A stretch of DNA of 7,332 bases from Candidatus Bathyarchaeota archaeon (GTDB lineage Archaea > Thermoproteota > Bathyarchaeia > TCS64), in assembly GCA_937877765.1 (NCBI GenBank), contig CALGBN010000187.1:1-7332 (forward strand), in the 5' to 3' direction. Made by a program: the position numbers and the translations under genes. The notes below the pieces were generated by a model. That model worked only from the letters and a program-made list of their open reading frames with translations. It did no database searches and had not been told where the DNA came from. This document shows, in pieces, positions 5,396 to 7,332 of this stretch (the stretch's first letter is position 1; each line of letters opens with the position of its first letter).

Positions 5396-5433
5396 GGTTC
5401 AAGAGCCTGAACCCGGAGAGGTTAAGCGAAACC
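5396..5433 (+). other. Two tandem hairpins upstream of L38e
   Basis: The spacer 5261-5475 holds no convincing gene. Within it GGTTCA (5396-5401) and TGAACC (5408-5413) form a perfect 6-bp stem with loop AGAGCC, followed by GGTT (5420-5423) and AACC (5430-5433) with a six-base loop. Two identical TATTTAT elements at 5305-5311 and 5354-5360 could promote a transcript that contains them. They could be a leader structure, part of a small RNA, or protein-binding DNA sites next to the L38e TATA-like element. Confidence 0.35.
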
Positions 5434-5434
5434 A

Positions 5435-5440
5435 TTAAAA
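5435..5440 (+). promoter_or_regulatory. TATA-like element of L38e
   Basis: TTAAAA, preceded by a BRE-like CGAAACC (5427-5433), is spaced for initiation near 5462-5464. That would give a very short leader before ATG 5476. No clear SD is present. Confidence 0.4.
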
Positions 5441-5475
5441 CCAACCTTACTTTTGTATGTGGACGCGTGAAAACA

Positions 5476-5673
5476 ATGCCAGTCGAGATAAAAGACAAGG
5501 AAAAATTCATTGAATTATCAGAGAAAGCCACAGAATGCAGGGTCAAGAAAAACAGCGATAGTACAAAGCTAAAGATCAGGACAGGCAAATACCTGTACAC
5601 CATAAAGCTCGACCCCTCAGAAGCAGATGAGGTAGTTGGCAAGCTAAGCTGCCCAACTGTTGATATCGAATAA
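5476..5673 (+). CDS. rpl38e: Ribosomal protein L38e (eL38)
   Basis: This is a 65-aa small protein of the large ribosomal subunit, present in eukaryotes and in some archaeal lineages, mainly TACK and Asgard. The family pattern is clear: MPVEIKD at the start, then an acidic helix (KEKFIELSEKATE), the basic RVKKNSDSTKLKIRT, the signature KYLYTIKL, and a C-terminal helix SEADEVVGKL. The frame is also open from a GTG at 5467, but family proteins begin MP-x-E-I/V, so ATG 5476 is the better start. The gene stands alone, with a weak TATA-like element 36-41 bases upstream and a hairpin plus T-run downstream. It converges on the minus-strand gene at 5728-5979. No unusual residues are seen. Confidence 0.9.
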   Translation: MPVEIKDKEKFIELSEKATECRVKKNSDSTKLKIRTGKYLYTIKLDPSEADEVVGKLSCPTVDIE

Positions 5674-5714
5674 ATTATTTATTGACTATTAGTATTTTAA
5701 AAAAGATAGAAATT

Positions 5715-5736
5715 GTAGAAAATAATTCTACTTTTT
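5715..5736 (+). terminator. Hairpin plus T5 terminator between convergent genes
   Basis: GTAGAA (5715-5720) and TTCTAC (5726-5731) form a perfect 6-bp inverted repeat around AATAA, followed on the plus strand by TTTTT (5732-5736). It overlaps the stop codon of the minus-strand gene. On the minus strand the same hairpin is followed by T6 (complement of 5699-5704), so it may serve both directions. Confidence 0.55.
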
Positions 5737-5979
5737 CTCTAGGTAGGCGATGTTGTTTACAACTGAGACTTCTACTTTGTCTTGTAGGTCTCTTGCATCA
5801 ATTCTTTTCTTTAATTGTGTTCTGAGGTAGTTGGCGTCTTTTTCTGGCACTTCTACCTTAACTAGCTCGTGTTCACTTTTCATGAATGAATCGATGATTG
5901 GGTCATATTTGCTGCCTTTTCTATATTTTCTTGAAGGCTTTTTGCTGACTGGTTTTAAGTCGAATTTAACGTCACTCAT
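5728..5979 (-). CDS. Small basic hypothetical protein (83 aa)
   Basis: I do not recognise a named family. The protein has a lysine- and arginine-rich, probably flexible N-terminus (about residues 8-24, SKKPSRKYRKGSK). A compact-looking segment follows, with KYDPIIDSFMKS, then VKVEVPEKDANYLRTQLKKRIDARDL and KVEVSVVNNIAYLEKK. The alternation suggests strand-helix-strand, and the basic tail suggests nucleic-acid or ribosome association; both are inference. There is no signal peptide, membrane segment or cysteine. The ATG lies just downstream of a clear minus-strand TATA box, with a short leader and only a weak AGG as SD. The gene ends within the bidirectional hairpin shared with L38e. Iterated GAGA-type motifs upstream hint at regulation. 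Confidence 0.7.
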   Translation of the reverse strand: MSDVKFDLKPVSKKPSRKYRKGSKYDPIIDSFMKSEHELVKVEVPEKDANYLRTQLKKRIDARDLQDKVEVSVVNNIAYLEKK

Positions 5980-6013
5980 ATTATGCGCCTAATATTCTTT
6001 CATGTTATTTCAG

Positions 6014-6021
6014 TTATATAA
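6014..6021 (-). promoter_or_regulatory. TATA box of the 83-aa gene
   Basis: TTATATAA, itself palindromic, is centred about 39 bp upstream of the minus-strand ATG. Initiation near 5992 would leave a leader of about 12 nt. Confidence 0.55.
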
Positions 6022-6080
6022 GTTATTCTCGTAATTTTTTCTACAATGATAGTTACTCTCAAGTTGATAGAATAACTCTC
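6021..6080 (-). promoter_or_regulatory. Iterated GAGA-type motifs upstream of the TATA box
   Basis: Read on the minus strand, GAGAGTTATT (6080-6071), GAGAGTAACT (6060-6051) and GAGAATAACT (6030-6021) are spaced 20 and 30 bp apart, and so lie on roughly the same face of the helix. The last copy abuts the TATA box at the BRE position. This resembles a multi-site operator, but the 10-mers are AT-rich and chance is possible. Confidence 0.35.
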
Positions 6081-6086
6081 ACAAAC

Positions 6087-6137
6087 AAAAAACAATAATC
6101 CTGTTTACACAGAAAATCACATTATAATATAGAAAAA
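6087..6137 (-). terminator. Oligo-T terminators after the M20 gene
   Basis: On the minus strand, T5 (complement of 6133-6137) and T6 (complement of 6087-6092) follow the M20 stop by 9 and about 54 bases. This is a plausible multi-T terminator upstream of the next gene's regulatory region. Confidence 0.4.
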
Positions 6138-6145
6138 TAGGAGAA

Positions 6146-7273
6146 TTAAAGACAAACTCGTTTAATGAGTTCCTTGTACGTCGCAACACCCTGCTCCATT
6201 TGCTCCAAGCTAATATATTCATCAGGAGTATGCGCCTGATCTATACTGCCGGGACCACAGATCACAGTGGGAATCCCAGCCTTTGTGTAGCTTACTGCCT
6301 CAGTATAATATGGAGCACCAACAGGTTCACTGCCAAGTATATCCTTGAGAATCTTCACAACTGGTGAATCAAGGGGTACATCTAACGGTATAGAAGCTCT
6401 GTGATCAATTATTTCCGCATTGAAATCTGGGTCTTTTTCAGATAGCTTCTTAATGATACCAATTAACCACTTTTTTGATGTCTCAGGTGCTTCGTGACCC
6501 GGTATGAACCGGAAGTTCAAGGCTAACTGTGACTGATCAGGGATAATGTTCTCTTTGAAGCCCCCGTTTATGATTGTACACTCGACAGTAGTTGGACCAA
6601 GCAGAGGATGTTGCTTTTGGTTCAACATCTTCTGTAAACCTCTTAGCTCCAGTAAGAAGTCAGCTGATTTCTGGATCGCGTTTATTCCAAGTTCTGGTCT
6701 GCTACTGTGAGCAGCCTTACCATGAATCATAACATGGGCTCCGCCTGCTCCTTTGTGGGCGGGTATTATTTTCATCATGCTGGGTTCACCGATAACACCA
6801 AAACTTGCATCCTTGGGTGTGACTAGTTTATCACTTATTACGCGGTCAACAAACCAGCCACCGGTATCCTCACCAGCGGTAAAAGCCAATGTTAGTTGTT
6901 TCTTGAAATCGTGGTCAAGAAGCTCTTCAGCTGCCTGAATCATACAAGCATCTGGACCCTTCATGTCACAGGAACCCCTACCATACAGGAAGCCATCTTT
7001 CACAACTGGCTCAAAGGGTCCTGATATCTTCCATAACTCAGGGTCACCAGCTAAAACTACATCAATGTGCCCGGATAATACTAAACCGGGTCCTTTACCT
7101 ACACCATACTTTGCTATTATGTTTGCTCTACCCGGTTCGACAACCTGTAACTGGGTCTCGAAGCCAAGATCATCCAGATAAGCTTTAATCCACTCGGCGC
7201 AGGGCTGCTCCTGGGTGGGAGGCCCGCTTGTATCAAATTTAATTAATTCCTTCGCGATATCAACGGCTTTCAA
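6146..7273 (-). CDS. M20 family metallohydrolase (ArgE/DapE-like deacylase or peptidase)
   Basis: This 375-aa cytosolic enzyme is of the M20/ArgE/DapE family, two-metal amidohydrolases that cleave N-acyl amino acids or peptides. Metal and catalytic residues visible are H69 and D71 (SGHIDVV), bridging D103 (GRGSCDMKG), catalytic base E135 (AGEDTGG), E163 (GEPS) and H348 (QAHTPDEY). The inserted dimerisation domain lies at about 178-290 and contains the family's HGKAAHSSRPELGINAI. The GEPS/HKG context resembles acetylornithine deacetylases, so a role in arginine or lysine metabolism is possible, but substrate cannot be fixed from sequence. The residue after E135 is D136, where glutamate is usual. 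The start is TTG at 7273-7271; an in-frame TGA (7282-7280) leaves only ATC as a farther alternative. No SD is visible, and the promoter is cut off by the fragment end. Confidence 0.9.
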   Translation of the reverse strand: MKAVDIAKELIKFDTSGPPTQEQPCAEWIKAYLDDLGFETQLQVVEPGRANIIAKYGVGKGPGLVLSGHIDVVLAGDPELWKISGPFEPVVKDGFLYGRGSCDMKGPDACMIQAAEELLDHDFKKQLTLAFTAGEDTGGWFVDRVISDKLVTPKDASFGVIGEPSMMKIIPAHKGAGGAHVMIHGKAAHSSRPELGINAIQKSADFLLELRGLQKMLNQKQHPLLGPTTVECTIINGGFKENIIPDQSQLALNFRFIPGHEAPETSKKWLIGIIKKLSEKDPDFNAEIIDHRASIPLDVPLDSPVVKILKDILGSEPVGAPYYTEAVSYTKAGIPTVICGPGSIDQAHTPDEYISLEQMEQGVATYKELIKRVCL

Positions 7274-7308
7274 ATCGATTCAAACAGGAAAATGCCCCAA
7301 TACTATTT

Positions 7309-7332
7309 CTGTCTCTTATACACATCTCCGAG
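7309..7332. other. Nextera/Tn5 adapter sequence (artefact)
   Basis: CTGTCTCTTATACACATCT (7309-7327) is the reverse complement of the 19-bp Tn5 mosaic end, and the following CCGAG (7328-7332) matches the start of the Nextera read-through adapter. This is untrimmed library sequence, so genomic DNA ends at about 7308. Confidence 0.97.

Noticed and set aside
5371..5433. Intact 5S rRNA gene
   Set aside because: Only one conserved-looking string is present; the closing helix and the helix IV/V segment are missing, because the L38e promoter region follows directly.
5467..5475. GTG at 5467 as the L38e start
   Set aside because: Family proteins begin with MP-x-E-I/V, which matches ATG 5476; the extra three codons have no support.
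5304..5642. 112-aa minus-strand ORF opposite L38e and its spacer
   Set aside because: Its hydrophobic stretch is the antisense of the lysine- and glutamate-rich L38e gene, and no promoter or SD supports it.

Overview
The window is archaeal. It encodes transcription factor B, the archaeosine-specific tRNA-guanine transglycosylase, an archaeal CPSF-type beta-CASP nuclease, and two ribosomal proteins shared by archaea and eukaryotes (S30e and L38e). S30e and L38e together point to the TACK or Asgard side of the archaea rather than Euryarchaeota; I cannot place it more finely. TATA/BRE-like promoters, oligo-T terminators and Shine-Dalgarno (SD) sites are visible throughout.

Layout. 1-42 is the probable last codons of an upstream gene. 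43-214 is a T-run-rich spacer with a perfect 20-bp palindrome and a promoter. 215-1897 looks like one operon: an unrecognised 192-aa protein, then S30e (795-971, AUA start), then TFB (974-1897). 2017-2217 is a cold-shock-domain protein with a CUG start. 2262-3836 is tgtA, apparently leaderless. 3837-4000 is a GC-rich structured leader with its own TATA box, a direct repeat and a small overlapping ORF. 4001-5260 is an aCPSF2-like nuclease. 5261-5475 is non-coding with two hairpins, followed by L38e (5476-5673). Converging on it is an unrecognised 83-aa gene (5728-5979, minus), preceded by a spacer with iterated motifs. An M20 peptidase/deacetylase (6146-7273, minus) closes the window. The last 24 bases (7309-7332) are a Nextera/Tn5 sequencing adapter, not genomic DNA.

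Functionally this is mostly an information-processing neighbourhood: ribosome (S30e, L38e), transcription initiation (TFB), tRNA modification (TgtA), RNA 3'-end processing or decay (aCPSF2), and an RNA-binding cold-shock protein. The M20 enzyme is metabolic.

The most notable observation is that two convincing small genes, S30e and the cold-shock protein, lack any ATG/GTG/TTG start. Each has a strong SD exactly 6 nt before a near-cognate codon (AUA, CUG), and in each an in-frame TGA inside the SD excludes an upstream start. The other points worth checking are the structured leader of the nuclease gene and the two regulatory-looking intergenic arrays. I see no CRISPR array, insertion sequence, tRNA or intact rRNA.
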